Positions 19,220 through 27,340 of a stretch of 64,000 nt of DNA are shown piece after piece. Below the pieces are notes generated by a model, which searched no databases, was not told where the DNA came from, and saw only the letters and a program-made list of their open reading frames with translations. Position 1 is the first letter of the stretch, and the number at the start of each line of letters is the position of its first letter. Location of the stretch: NCBI RefSeq assembly GCF_014962245.1, contig NZ_CP063144.1, positions 920,582-984,581 on the forward strand, read 5' to 3'. The translations under genes were made by a program, and so were the position numbers. This stretch comes from Thermosphaera aggregans (lineage in GTDB: Archaea; Thermoproteota; Thermoprotei_A; Sulfolobales; Desulfurococcaceae).

Positions 19220-20563
19220 ATGGTTGTTGTCCCGGAGCAACCTGTTAGATACTTGAAAAAGCGTCCCGTAGTGACAATACTGCTAGTCCTTGCCAACCTG
19301 GCTGTTTACTTCTACACTAGCAGGGCCAGGTCTTTCCTGCAAACAGATCCCTACTACATCTACACCTACGGATTCAACCCACTGCTTCTCCCAACGCTCG
19401 AGGGTGTTAAAAGAATCTTTACCAGCATGTTCATCCATGCAGACTTGTTCCACATATTATTCAACATGCTCTTCCTCTACTTGTTCGGGAAGAGCGTTGA
19501 GGCTGTGACAGGCTCTCTCAGATTTCTCCTCCTATATTTCATAGGCGGGTTAGGCGCAGTCCTGTTCCACATTGCTTTAATCCCTATAGGAGGCTATGAA
19601 GCCCTCGTCATACCTGCAGTAGGGGCTTCAGGAGCTATAAGCGCGGTCCTGGGAGCATTCTTCATCCTATTCCCGCACACCAGGGTTTCGCTTTGCATGT
19701 TCTTTTTCTTCCTCCCAATATGCCTTCCACTGCCCTCATCAATCTACCTGCTGATATGGTTCGCGGAGCAGGTGATATACGGATACTTAAACCTCGGCGG
19801 AGTGGCATATTTCGCGCATGCAGGAGGCTTCGTAGCAGGCGTGGCCGCAGTCTGGCTAATAGCCTCTGGACCGATAAACCGGTTGAAAACCCGGTTGACA
19901 AGCCCTCTAGAGGAATACCTTCACTCAATAGGTGTTTTCCCCAGGAAGTTCTACACGCTCGGTGCGGGAACCAAGATACTTGTAACAATCCTTCTCCTCG
20001 CACTCCTAGCAGGCTTCTACATTTCATGGGAGACGAACAAGGAAATGACAAGCGTGTACTCGCTGAGCATTGAGGCTGGAGGGGTGAACGACACGGTGAT
20101 TCTTTACAGCAGGGAGGGCTCCTGGATCGTTTCCCAAAGCCCTGTGGACACTGTGAGATTCGTCGTGAACAGGCTCCACCCAGCAGGTCTCCTCGCCAAC
20201 CCCGAGCTTGCCAGCCGGTCTATAACAAACAGGTCAATACCCAGGTATTTCGTTGAAATCCACGGTGTTAGAACACCTGTAAACCTTTACATTGATGAAG
20301 CCGTTTACGATGAAAACGGCTTGGTGGAGGTTTTCAAGGGAAGCATGAGAAGCTATTTCGTAATAATAACCGCGAGCGGGGAGGCATTTCTCGATGAAAC
20401 CAAAGAGGTAAGTGTATCGTTCAGTATTTGGAGAGGCCAGGTTGAAACATTAAAGTACATTAACTACTCCGTGTACGCTTCAGCAGTCCTCACCCTTATC
20501 GCTATAGGCGTGGTGCTGGCTGCTGACAGGTTCAGCGTGGTAACAGACGTAGCTTACGAGTAG
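19220..20563 (+). CDS. Rhomboid-family intramembrane serine protease with extra C-terminal domain
   Basis: 447 residues from ATG 19220 (an in-frame TTG at 19208 would add four). The six-helix rhomboid core carries S137 in GASGA and H200 in AHAGG, the catalytic dyad, and the HILFNMLFLYLFG helix. After the core and one more helix comes a mainly beta, probably extracytoplasmic region (about 245-415) and a final membrane helix near the C-terminus, so the protein is about twice the minimal rhomboid size. It cleaves membrane helices of unknown partners. Divergent from the amylase gene with a short spacer. Confidence 0.9.
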   Translation: MVVVPEQPVRYLKKRPVVTILLVLANLAVYFYTSRARSFLQTDPYYIYTYGFNPLLLPTLEGVKRIFTSMFIHADLFHILFNMLFLYLFGKSVEAVTGSLRFLLLYFIGGLGAVLFHIALIPIGGYEALVIPAVGASGAISAVLGAFFILFPHTRVSLCMFFFFLPICLPLPSSIYLLIWFAEQVIYGYLNLGGVAYFAHAGGFVAGVAAVWLIASGPINRLKTRLTSPLEEYLHSIGVFPRKFYTLGAGTKILVTILLLALLAGFYISWETNKEMTSVYSLSIEAGGVNDTVILYSREGSWIVSQSPVDTVRFVVNRLHPAGLLANPELASRSITNRSIPRYFVEIHGVRTPVNLYIDEAVYDENGLVEVFKGSMRSYFVIITASGEAFLDETKEVSVSFSIWRGQVETLKYINYSVYASAVLTLIAIGVVLAADRFSVVTDVAYE

Positions 20564-20614
20564 TTAAAAATTAAAACCCATCCAGCACGCTGAATAAATC
20601 AGTGGTGTGAACGA

Positions 20615-21172
20615 ATGAGTCAGGCTAGATATAAGACTATAGCTTACATCTCCACGCTTACAGCCATAGCAGTTATTCTAAGGTTTCTTGAAATACCATT
20701 CCCCCTGCTCACCTGGCTAAAATACGATGCCTCGGGAGTCCCGTTGGCAATCCTAGGATACATGGGCTGGGGCCTCCTTGCCTACTCGCTCCCCGTATAC
20801 TACTTAGTGTCTGTTGCCCTGGGAGCAGACTTCATGGGCATGGTTATGAAGGTTGTGGCTGAGGCTTCAACAATCATTCCGTTAATCTACCTGTACAGAA
20901 AGTTCAGGTCCCGGGGAAGATTAGCCATCCCTGTTTCAACCGGGGTAGCCGCGTTGAGCAGGGTTTCCGTGATGCACTTGTTCAACATTATAGTAACCCC
21001 TTACTGGCTTGTCTACTCTTACGGGATGAGCTACGAGTCAGCCCTCTCATACGTCTACAGCATCGTGCTCCTCATCGACGTCTTCAACCTGAGCATTGCC
21101 GTGCCAATAAGCCTTGCTACAATATACGTGGTTGAGTACTTGTTGAAGATGGGTATACTGTATGAGCAGTAA
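20615..21172 (+). CDS. ECF transporter S component (vitamin/metabolite-binding membrane protein)
   Basis: 185 residues, about five or six hydrophobic helices, with WLKYDASGVP near 34-43, which resembles the conserved loop of riboflavin-type S components. The ATG has GGTG shortly upstream. It overlaps the next ATPase gene by 11 bases, and an EcfT gene follows, making a complete ECF importer S-AA'-T. The substrate is not certain; riboflavin or another vitamin is a guess from the loop. Confidence 0.8.
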   Translation: MSQARYKTIAYISTLTAIAVILRFLEIPFPLLTWLKYDASGVPLAILGYMGWGLLAYSLPVYYLVSVALGADFMGMVMKVVAEASTIIPLIYLYRKFRSRGRLAIPVSTGVAALSRVSVMHLFNIIVTPYWLVYSYGMSYESALSYVYSIVLLIDVFNLSIAVPISLATIYVVEYLLKMGILYEQ

Positions 21173-22592
21173 ACCGGTAGTGGAGCTAGAGGATTTGTGG
21201 GCGAGATATAGTGGTGGAGAATGGATTCTGAAAGGGTTGAACCTAACGGTTCACAAGGGGGAGTCGGTTCTCGTAGTAGGGGCAACAGGCTCCGGTAAGA
21301 CAACCCTGGCGAGGGTTTTAAACGGAACCGCGGAACCCATCTACGGAGTTGAGGTGAAAGGCTCGTACAGGGTTAACGGTGTCGAAGCCTCAGGGCTCGA
21401 CCCCTTCAGCCTCGGGCTGAAAATCCACGTTGTATCCCAAAACCCTTACATCCACTTTCTTAACTTCATCCTTGAGGATGACTACAGGGATTACGCGAGA
21501 AAGGTTTACGGTGAGAGGTTCGAGAAGCAGGTGGTTGAGAAAACCCTTACACGCTTCAACCTTCGCGAGCTACGCAACTGCTACTTCTTCAACCTTTCCG
21601 GAGGCCAGGCGAGGCGGGCCGCGACCGGGAAAGCCCTCATACCAGATCCTGAGGTGCTGGTTTTCGACGAGCCGTTCATGTGGCTGGATGATAAAGGTGT
21701 TGACGAGTTTCTCGACATGCTACACCTTTTGAAAAGGCTTGGTAAAACCATTATTGTTTTTGAGCACCGCTTCAACAGGGTGATCAGGTTTTTCGACAAG
21801 GTGTTCGCCCTGAGAAACGGGCGGATTGAAGAAGCGGATTTAACAGCACTATTCAGGACTGCAGCGAGGAAAACCCTTAGAACAACCCTGGCTCAGCAAT
21901 CTGATCGGGGAGGGCTTGGAGAAGTGGTTCTCAAGCTGGAGAACGTGTCATTCGGCTACAATGAGCCCGTGTTGAACAATACCAGCCTAGAGCTCAGGAG
22001 AGGCGAGGGTGTTGCAATAATAGGGTTGAACGGGACTGGCAAGACAACTCTTCTCAAGCTTATAACAGGGTATTTGAAGCCGTGGAAGGGCAGGGTTGAT
22101 GTAAAAGGCCGCTTGATATATATCCCGCAGCTAATCCACTTGTTCTACACGGAGGGAAGCCTCAGGGAGGAGGCTGTAAGGCTGTGCGAATCCTACGGTG
22201 GCGGCGAGGCCTGCGTTCAGGAGGCTTTGAAAGCACTATTAAAGGAGGGGTTGAACCCTGACAAGCCTCCGAGCAAGCTGTCTCATGGGCAAATGGTTAA
22301 GGCGGCAGTCCTGCTCGCCTCTAAAACGGTTAAGCCGGACCTGATCCTGCTGGACGAGCCCTTCAGCGGGCTAACCTACGTTGACAGGTTCAACCTTGTC
22401 AGGCTTCTCTCGGAAACACCTTCCGCGAAGCTTTTGACAACGAGCAGTATTGAATTCACCAGCCTTTTGAATAACTGGAGGCTCATGGTGCTTGAGAACG
22501 GGGGTTTGAAGCCGGCTAAAGCCTTGGAGAAGCCTTTGAACGCGGTGTTCAGCATTGAGCTTGCTAAGCTGTTGATAGGTGTTGAAGAGTGA
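21162..22592 (+). CDS. ECF transporter fused double ATPase (EcfA-EcfA')
   Basis: 476 residues containing two ABC domains. First: Walker A GATGSGKTT (40-48), signature LSGGQ (145-149), Walker B VFDEP (167-171). Second: Walker A GLNGTGKTT (288-296), signature LSHGQ (373-377), Walker B LLDEP (396-400). The two ATPases that are usually separate or identical are here one polypeptide, and the second signature has His in place of the first Gly of LSGGQ, suggesting non-equivalent ATP sites. Energises the S/T membrane pair encoded on either side, with overlapping reading frames. Confidence 0.92.
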   Translation: MSSKPVVELEDLWARYSGGEWILKGLNLTVHKGESVLVVGATGSGKTTLARVLNGTAEPIYGVEVKGSYRVNGVEASGLDPFSLGLKIHVVSQNPYIHFLNFILEDDYRDYARKVYGERFEKQVVEKTLTRFNLRELRNCYFFNLSGGQARRAATGKALIPDPEVLVFDEPFMWLDDKGVDEFLDMLHLLKRLGKTIIVFEHRFNRVIRFFDKVFALRNGRIEEADLTALFRTAARKTLRTTLAQQSDRGGLGEVVLKLENVSFGYNEPVLNNTSLELRRGEGVAIIGLNGTGKTTLLKLITGYLKPWKGRVDVKGRLIYIPQLIHLFYTEGSLREEAVRLCESYGGGEACVQEALKALLKEGLNPDKPPSKLSHGQMVKAAVLLASKTVKPDLILLDEPFSGLTYVDRFNLVRLLSETPSAKLLTTSSIEFTSLLNNWRLMVLENGGLKPAKALEKPLNAVFSIELAKLLIGVEE

Positions 22593-23284
22593 TCAGAGAC
22601 TTAGCCGAGCTGTTGGTGACGAAACCTCGTGCAAAAGGGTTTGGCCTAGCGGCGAGGCTCGCGGTACCGTTAACACTCATCCTTTTATCCCTGCTGGCCG
22701 CGATCGTGAGAAAGGATTCTTCAATACTCTTCTATACATCCTCACTCGCGTTCACGAGCAGTCTCCTCGCATACAACTCGGGCCTGTCCAGGCTTTTAAA
22801 AGGGGTTCAGCTAATCCTGCTGTTCATACTCCTGGGTTTACTCATAAACGTTTTGGCACTCGCCACAGGTTTGACGCCTATCAGCATTGAAAAAGTCCTG
22901 ACAGGTGCGTTGAGGCTTTCAGCCATTGCTTTCGCAGCCATCCTCCTGTTTCAATGGGTGAGTATTGAGGAATGGGTTTACCTCTTCTCATCAGCTGGGG
23001 CGGAAGGTTTTGCAAGGATTCTGGCCCTATCCATGATACAGCTTCCCCTCACCCTTAGAGCCTTCAGCGAGGCATTGTTATCTGTTCGAATAAAATACGG
23101 TGGCAAATATTTCACCAGAATGCTTAATCCTTTACTGCTGCATGCGATGAGCACTGCGAGAAGCGTTAGCGAAACCCTCCTTATCTACGGTTCGCCAGCC
23201 CCGGTTAAAACACAGATGTGGCGGGTAAAGGATTTACTGCTGTACGCAGGGGTTTCAGCGATAGCCTTATCCCTTCTTATCTAA
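22589..23284 (+). CDS. ECF transporter T component (EcfT/CbiQ-like)
   Basis: 231 residues, five or more membrane helices, starting with GTG overlapping the ATPase stop (GTGA). The cytoplasmic coupling segment near STARSVSETLLIYG (about 192-205) matches the position of the Ala-Arg-containing coupling helix that touches the ATPases in EcfT proteins. Completes the importer. Its stop overlaps by four bases, tail to tail, the convergent pilin-like gene. Confidence 0.85.
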   Translation: MIRDLAELLVTKPRAKGFGLAARLAVPLTLILLSLLAAIVRKDSSILFYTSSLAFTSSLLAYNSGLSRLLKGVQLILLFILLGLLINVLALATGLTPISIEKVLTGALRLSAIAFAAILLFQWVSIEEWVYLFSSAGAEGFARILALSMIQLPLTLRAFSEALLSVRIKYGGKYFTRMLNPLLLHAMSTARSVSETLLIYGSPAPVKTQMWRVKDLLLYAGVSAIALSLLI

Positions 23285-23730
23285 GGAAGCGTGATGAGGG
23301 TTCGATACTGCACCGGCGTGTTCGTCTCGAGAACAAGCTCTATGATCTGCCCTGACAAGAACCTCAGGTTGCAGTCGTTATCGTCTCTTAAAGCAATAAC
23401 TATCTCCTGGCTCTCGCCCGGGGACACTACAACCGGCAACTCCTTCTCGACAACAGTATCGTTAACAATAACATATGTTCTAAACTCACATTTCAAGCCG
23501 TTTAAATAGTACCCGTGGATTTCGAGGTCGCCTGTCCCCTTATTCCTATCGATTAAGGTTAGATCGAACCCTCCGTCTTTCTTAGCGATCGCGTAAACCC
23601 TGTAGTCGTATGTTGGGAATTCCCCGGTGTATGCGAACACGTTACTATACCATAAGCCGATCAGCAAGGCAACTAGCGATGTGATTGATAGAAGCGTCAC
23701 CGTTAGCGCTTTATTCACGATCACCACCAT
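23281..23730 (-). CDS. Pilin-like membrane-anchored protein (divergent third paralogue)
   Basis: 149 residues from ATG 23730; a GTG at 23718 preceded by GGTGGTGA would start the protein at NKALTV and looks equally good. One N-terminal hydrophobic helix, then a beta-rich domain with PGESQEIVIALRDD and a C-terminal pattern (GQIIELVLETNTPVQYRTLITLP) that parallels the two pilin genes upstream (both end ...GQ-VE-...TG-EYP-...). The canonical prepilin SPxIAT motif is missing; N-K-A-L-T-V may be a degenerate version. Likely a minor pilin or filament-associated protein. Confidence 0.65.
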   Translation of the reverse strand: MVVIVNKALTVTLLSITSLVALLIGLWYSNVFAYTGEFPTYDYRVYAIAKKDGGFDLTLIDRNKGTGDLEIHGYYLNGLKCEFRTYVIVNDTVVEKELPVVVSPGESQEIVIALRDDNDCNLRFLSGQIIELVLETNTPVQYRTLITLP

Positions 23731-23798
23731 TTAAAGTATTTGATATAGTGTTATTTAAATCTTGTGTAAATGGGATAAGAGTGGGCTCGAGATAAAAA

Positions 23799-24263
23799 CT
23801 ACCTGAGCTGAATACTCTGCGGGTACTCCATGCCAGTCGAGGTTAAAATCGTTATCTCGACCATCTGTCCTGGGGTAAAAAACATGTTGCAGGACTCCTG
23901 GCTCTTAAGCTTAAACTTTAAAACAGCCTGCTCGCCAGGGGCTAGATAATACCCAGCCTCCCCAGCCGGGTATGAAGCCCTGCCCCTGGGCCCGTCGAAC
24001 TCCACGATGATGTCGCAAACCCTGTGATTAATCATTACCCTGGTAATGCTTGTCGACCTTGTCCCAATATTTTTAACAATAACGGTGACACTCCACCCAT
24101 CTCCTGCTGGCTCATTGTATGAAGAAATGATCTCCAAATCCCTGTTAGACTCCACGCTCACAATGTTGGAAGCCCAGAGGGCGAAAGCCATGGAAACAGC
24201 TATAGCTACGGAAACCAAAATAACCGTAGCAATCAAGGGGCTTAAAGCCCGCACGCAAAACAC
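23799..24263 (-). CDS. Archaeal type IV pilin (class III signal peptide)
   Basis: 154 residues starting with a short charged leader, then ALSPLIATVILVSVAIAVSM, the archaeal pilin N-terminal motif processed by the prepilin peptidase. The exposed domain is a beta sandwich-type sequence with two cysteines that could pair (C112-type positions around NHRVCDI and ESCNMFF) and the ending TSTGMEYPQSIQL shared with the next pilin. Assembles into an extracellular adhesion filament. No pilus ATPase or platform gene is in the window. Confidence 0.82.
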   Translation of the reverse strand: MFCVRALSPLIATVILVSVAIAVSMAFALWASNIVSVESNRDLEIISSYNEPAGDGWSVTVIVKNIGTRSTSITRVMINHRVCDIIVEFDGPRGRASYPAGEAGYYLAPGEQAVLKFKLKSQESCNMFFTPGQMVEITILTSTGMEYPQSIQLR

Positions 24264-24284
24264 CCAAATGGAAAAACCTGGAGG

Positions 24285-24291
24285 AAAAAAA
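24285..24291 (-). terminator. T7 run after the first pilin gene
   Basis: Seven T on the minus strand begin two bases after the TAA of the upstream pilin, the usual form of an archaeal intrinsic terminator. It would separate the major pilin message from the following two paralogues. Confidence 0.45.
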
Positions 24292-24293
24292 GA

Positions 24294-24734
24294 TTATGGA
24301 AGAGTAACCATTTTCGGATACTCCTTACCACTGGCAGTGTGCAACTTTACCTCAACCTGCTGACCCGAAGAGAAACCTTCCTTCAAGGTTATTGTTATCT
24401 CCTGGCTCTGTCCTGCAGGAATAGGTACCGTATTAGTTCCACCAACATGTGGATTAATTTCTGCTTTGTTTTGGCTCACTAGGGTAGATATCGGAATACC
24501 GTTTATGAACACCTCGTCAATTGTTGCTGTTGCTGTTCCCTTGTTTTCCACTTTTAAATTAATTTCCCATCCATCATCGGTTATGCTTTCCACGTAGGCG
24601 TAAGTTATTTGAAGGTTTTCTACTGTGGTGAATCCTCCGACTATGCCTGTTAGCCATAGTGCTACTGCGATTGAAATTGCTATTGCTACTGCTACGATTA
24701 TGACTGTGGCTATGACTGGGGAGATTGCTTTCAT
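24294..24734 (-). CDS. Archaeal type IV pilin (class III signal peptide)
   Basis: 146 residues with the textbook leader MKAISPVIATVIIVAVAIAI: lysine, alanine, then cleavage before or at ISPVIAT by the archaeal prepilin peptidase. The mature protein would have one N-terminal assembly helix and a beta-rich head ending in GQQVEVKLHTASGKEYPKMV. It is the most canonical of three tandem paralogues and probably the major subunit. Followed by a T run. Confidence 0.87.
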   Translation of the reverse strand: MKAISPVIATVIIVAVAIAISIAVALWLTGIVGGFTTVENLQITYAYVESITDDGWEINLKVENKGTATATIDEVFINGIPISTLVSQNKAEINPHVGGTNTVPIPAGQSQEITITLKEGFSSGQQVEVKLHTASGKEYPKMVTLP

Positions 24735-24827
24735 AGGTTGTTACACCAACGATATATTATTAGCGTTTTATGTTAAAAAGGTTTTGATATGGATGGGTTA
24801 CTCTTTATTGATTATTTAATTAGTTTT

Positions 24828-26051
24828 TCACGATATTTTCGAGAGTATCGTGTTTACCTCGTCTGTGAACTCTGACTGGTGGGCTAGTATTATCTTATCC
24901 CCTGGCTTTAGCATGAGGCTTTTAGCGAGGGGGTGGGCTATCCATTCCGAGCCGCTTTTCACAGCCAATACTGAGCCCCCGTATTTCCTGAGCCACAGGG
25001 TTAGCTTGTCCAGCTCAACCTCTTTTACAACAGTGACTGTTCTAAGGGTTTCACCAATGGTTTCGAATACTTTCTTGAAGACCTCGTAGTATTCTCCAGG
25101 TGTTTCCCCTATCATCATTGTTATGTGGCTTATCGTGTTGCTGGCGTCGGCTATGTCCTCGAGCTCTTTCAACATGGTCGTCAGCCCTACATGGGTTGAG
25201 GAATCTATTCTCCCGAAGCACTCTCTCAAGGTGTTGAGGACTTGGAGGTGTTTCCAGTCAACGTAGACCTCAAGGTCCTCCACCTCTTGGATGACCCCGG
25301 GGTTGGCCTCCATGAGCGAGTAGTGTGCTAGGTCAACCATCAGCCTTGTGAACTCTTTCAGCTCGATAATCCCTTTAATCAGTTGCTCCGCCTCCCTGTT
25401 CTCGAGCGGCTTCTCCGCGATTTCCACGCCCTTATCCCTGAAAAACCTGTAAACATTTTCTTTGAAGCCTCTCAAGTAGATTCTGCTCCCCCTTGAAATC
25501 ATCTCACGCAACCCCGGCGCGATCCTCCATTCCCCATTCTTCGCCGCGAGAATAACGTCTAGCGGGTACTTATCGGTGATATCCATTACCCTGACATCCT
25601 CGGCGAGAGTGTAAGGGGCTATGACCTCGCCCTCTGTGTAGTAGAGAATGTTCTCGTAGCTGACCAGTACGTCGTAGCCTGTTAGAAGCATGTACACTAT
25701 ATCCTTCACCGAGTCCACGATAGTGTCCATTGACGAAGCATAGTAGTGTGCGAGGAGGACTGCGAAACCACCCTCCCTACTTCTCCCGTAGGCTAGGCTC
25801 GTGTGAAGGATAAACTGGCCGAGTAGCTCGTCGATGCTCTTGTTTATCTCGAGGACTAGCTTAGCAGTGTCGTTGTCACGGGCGAAGTAAGAGTAAAACG
25901 CAAGGTCGAGGGCTATGTCTGATTGTAGCCAGATGTTGTTTAAAACCTCTCTAACCGGCATCGCCTTGTAGGTGATCTTAACGGGTTTCTCATGCAACAT
26001 TCTATGAATGTCGGGTGGGATTCGCTGGGTCAACAGGGATTCCTCAAACAC
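24828..26051 (-). CDS. Tandem PhoU-RCK_C regulatory protein next to an MgtE-like transporter
   Basis: 407 residues in two similar halves: a PhoU-like helical domain (about 28-125), a TrkA-C/RCK_C-like domain (about 148-205; LDVILAAKNGEWRIAPG), a second PhoU-like domain (about 220-340) and a second RCK_C-like domain (about 343-405; SVLAVKSGSEWIAHP). RCK_C domains bind ions or small ligands, PhoU domains transmit to transporters. GTG start. It is divergent from an MgtE/SLC41-type cation transporter, so a soluble regulator of that channel is the best inference. Domain calls are by eye. Confidence 0.7.
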   Translation of the reverse strand: MFEESLLTQRIPPDIHRMLHEKPVKITYKAMPVREVLNNIWLQSDIALDLAFYSYFARDNDTAKLVLEINKSIDELLGQFILHTSLAYGRSREGGFAVLLAHYYASSMDTIVDSVKDIVYMLLTGYDVLVSYENILYYTEGEVIAPYTLAEDVRVMDITDKYPLDVILAAKNGEWRIAPGLREMISRGSRIYLRGFKENVYRFFRDKGVEIAEKPLENREAEQLIKGIIELKEFTRLMVDLAHYSLMEANPGVIQEVEDLEVYVDWKHLQVLNTLRECFGRIDSSTHVGLTTMLKELEDIADASNTISHITMMIGETPGEYYEVFKKVFETIGETLRTVTVVKEVELDKLTLWLRKYGGSVLAVKSGSEWIAHPLAKSLMLKPGDKIILAHQSEFTDEVNTILSKIS

Positions 26052-26179
26052 TTCTATTAGTATGGCTTAATGGTTTTTAAACCCTTACAGAGGTTTAAAG
26101 AAGGAGATATATACGTGTTATGATTAATTATTAGTGGAAAACATGGAGGAGCGTTGATAAGAAGCCATGGGCGATAGGG

Positions 26180-27328
26180 TTGCTGAACAAGAGGGTGAAC
26201 CGGCTGTTAATATCCATGGGGGCACTGGGCGTTGGCGAAGTATTGGCAGGCCTCAGTCTGCAGACAAGCGTTGAAATCCTTACACTGTACCCTGTCTTCT
26301 TAATGCTGATCCCCGGCTTAATGGATCTCCGGGGAGACGTGTACGGAGCCTTCGGCTACAGGCTTACAACAGCCCTTCACATCGGTGAAACCGAGCCAAG
26401 GATTCTCTCAAAGTATAATCTCTACAATGTTTTAATCAGCTACTCCGTCACTATAATTGCATCAATAATAATAGCACTATTAGCCTACATTATCTCGGCT
26501 TCACTAGGCCTTTCATCCCCGGACCTCCTCACACTCCTATTCATATCCCTGGCCTCTAGCACAATAGTATACCTCATCCTGACCCCGGTAACCACTTTTT
26601 CGATAATACTTCTGTTCAAAACTGGGAGGGATCCTACGGATTTCGTCGCAACAATCGTCACAGGCGTTGGAGACGCGCTAACCCCTTTCACATTCATCAC
26701 TGTTTCAAGCCTTTTCCAAGCACTCTCACCTTCCTCGGAGGCCATTATTGTTGCTTCACTAAGCACTGTCGCTATTGTCTCCGTGCTCATGGTATGGAGG
26801 GCTGGAGGGTTGAGAACCCTGTTGGAGAACACGGCGTCGTCTGTCGCAGCATCATTCGGCAGTAGCCTGGGAGGGCTGTCCCTTGCAACAAGGACAGCAA
26901 TACTTGCGAGGCTACCGTTAATCCTTGGCTCGTTGCCAGCTTTCAACGCTTTAATAGGTGCTGGAATGGGCGTCCTCGGGAACTCTTTAAACGTGAAGCT
27001 CCACCTTGGCGTTGAAAACTCTTTGCGCGAGTACGTTGATGATTCGAAAACAATAGCCATCGCAACCATCGTGGCAGTGTTAGTGAGCATGGTAATAGTT
27101 TCAGGGCTAACCTTGACAAGCATTCAAAGCTTTGGAATAAGTGTTCTCATAATAGGATTGTCATTCCCAGTACTCTTCCTCCTCTCCTCCCTGCTCACTT
27201 TCTACTTGACCCAGGTTTCTTTTAAAATGGGCTGGAACCCTGACAACCTTGTGTTTCCGTTAATGACCACTTTCGTGGATTTGGACGGGCCACTCATAGT
27301 GTCAAGCGTTGCGAGCTTCTTTGTTTAA
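26180..27328 (+). CDS. MgtE/SLC41-type divalent cation transporter, membrane part only
   Basis: 382 residues, about ten membrane helices in two repeated halves. The first half has LMLIPGLMDLRGDVYGAFG, the second LPAFNALIGAGMGVLGNS, each followed by a KLHLG/ALHIG segment, and each half later has a (D/N)P-(T/D)xxxxP/TIxT-xxGDxxxPF-type segment (NPDNLVFPLMTTFVDLDG in the second). This is the duplicated SLC41 pattern of MgtE without the cytoplasmic CBS domains. The TTG at 26180 is the first usable start after an in-frame stop; GTG 26195 is an alternative. Transport of Mg2+ or another divalent ion is inferred. Confidence 0.82.
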   Translation: MLNKRVNRLLISMGALGVGEVLAGLSLQTSVEILTLYPVFLMLIPGLMDLRGDVYGAFGYRLTTALHIGETEPRILSKYNLYNVLISYSVTIIASIIIALLAYIISASLGLSSPDLLTLLFISLASSTIVYLILTPVTTFSIILLFKTGRDPTDFVATIVTGVGDALTPFTFITVSSLFQALSPSSEAIIVASLSTVAIVSVLMVWRAGGLRTLLENTASSVAASFGSSLGGLSLATRTAILARLPLILGSLPAFNALIGAGMGVLGNSLNVKLHLGVENSLREYVDDSKTIAIATIVAVLVSMVIVSGLTLTSIQSFGISVLIIGLSFPVLFLLSSLLTFYLTQVSFKMGWNPDNLVFPLMTTFVDLDGPLIVSSVASFFV

Positions 27329-27335
27329 AAAAAAA
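27327..27335 (-). terminator. T9 run after the class I aminotransferase
   Basis: Nine consecutive T on the minus strand start five bases after the stop of the aminotransferase gene; a good archaeal terminator candidate. It overlaps the end of the convergent MgtE-like gene. Confidence 0.5.
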
Positions 27336-27340
27336 GAAGA

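Noticed and set aside
26485-27123. Long open frame antisense to the MgtE-like gene
   Set aside because: Its translation has no recognisable family or low-complexity-free core, while the plus-strand frame encodes a clear membrane transporter; it is a shadow.
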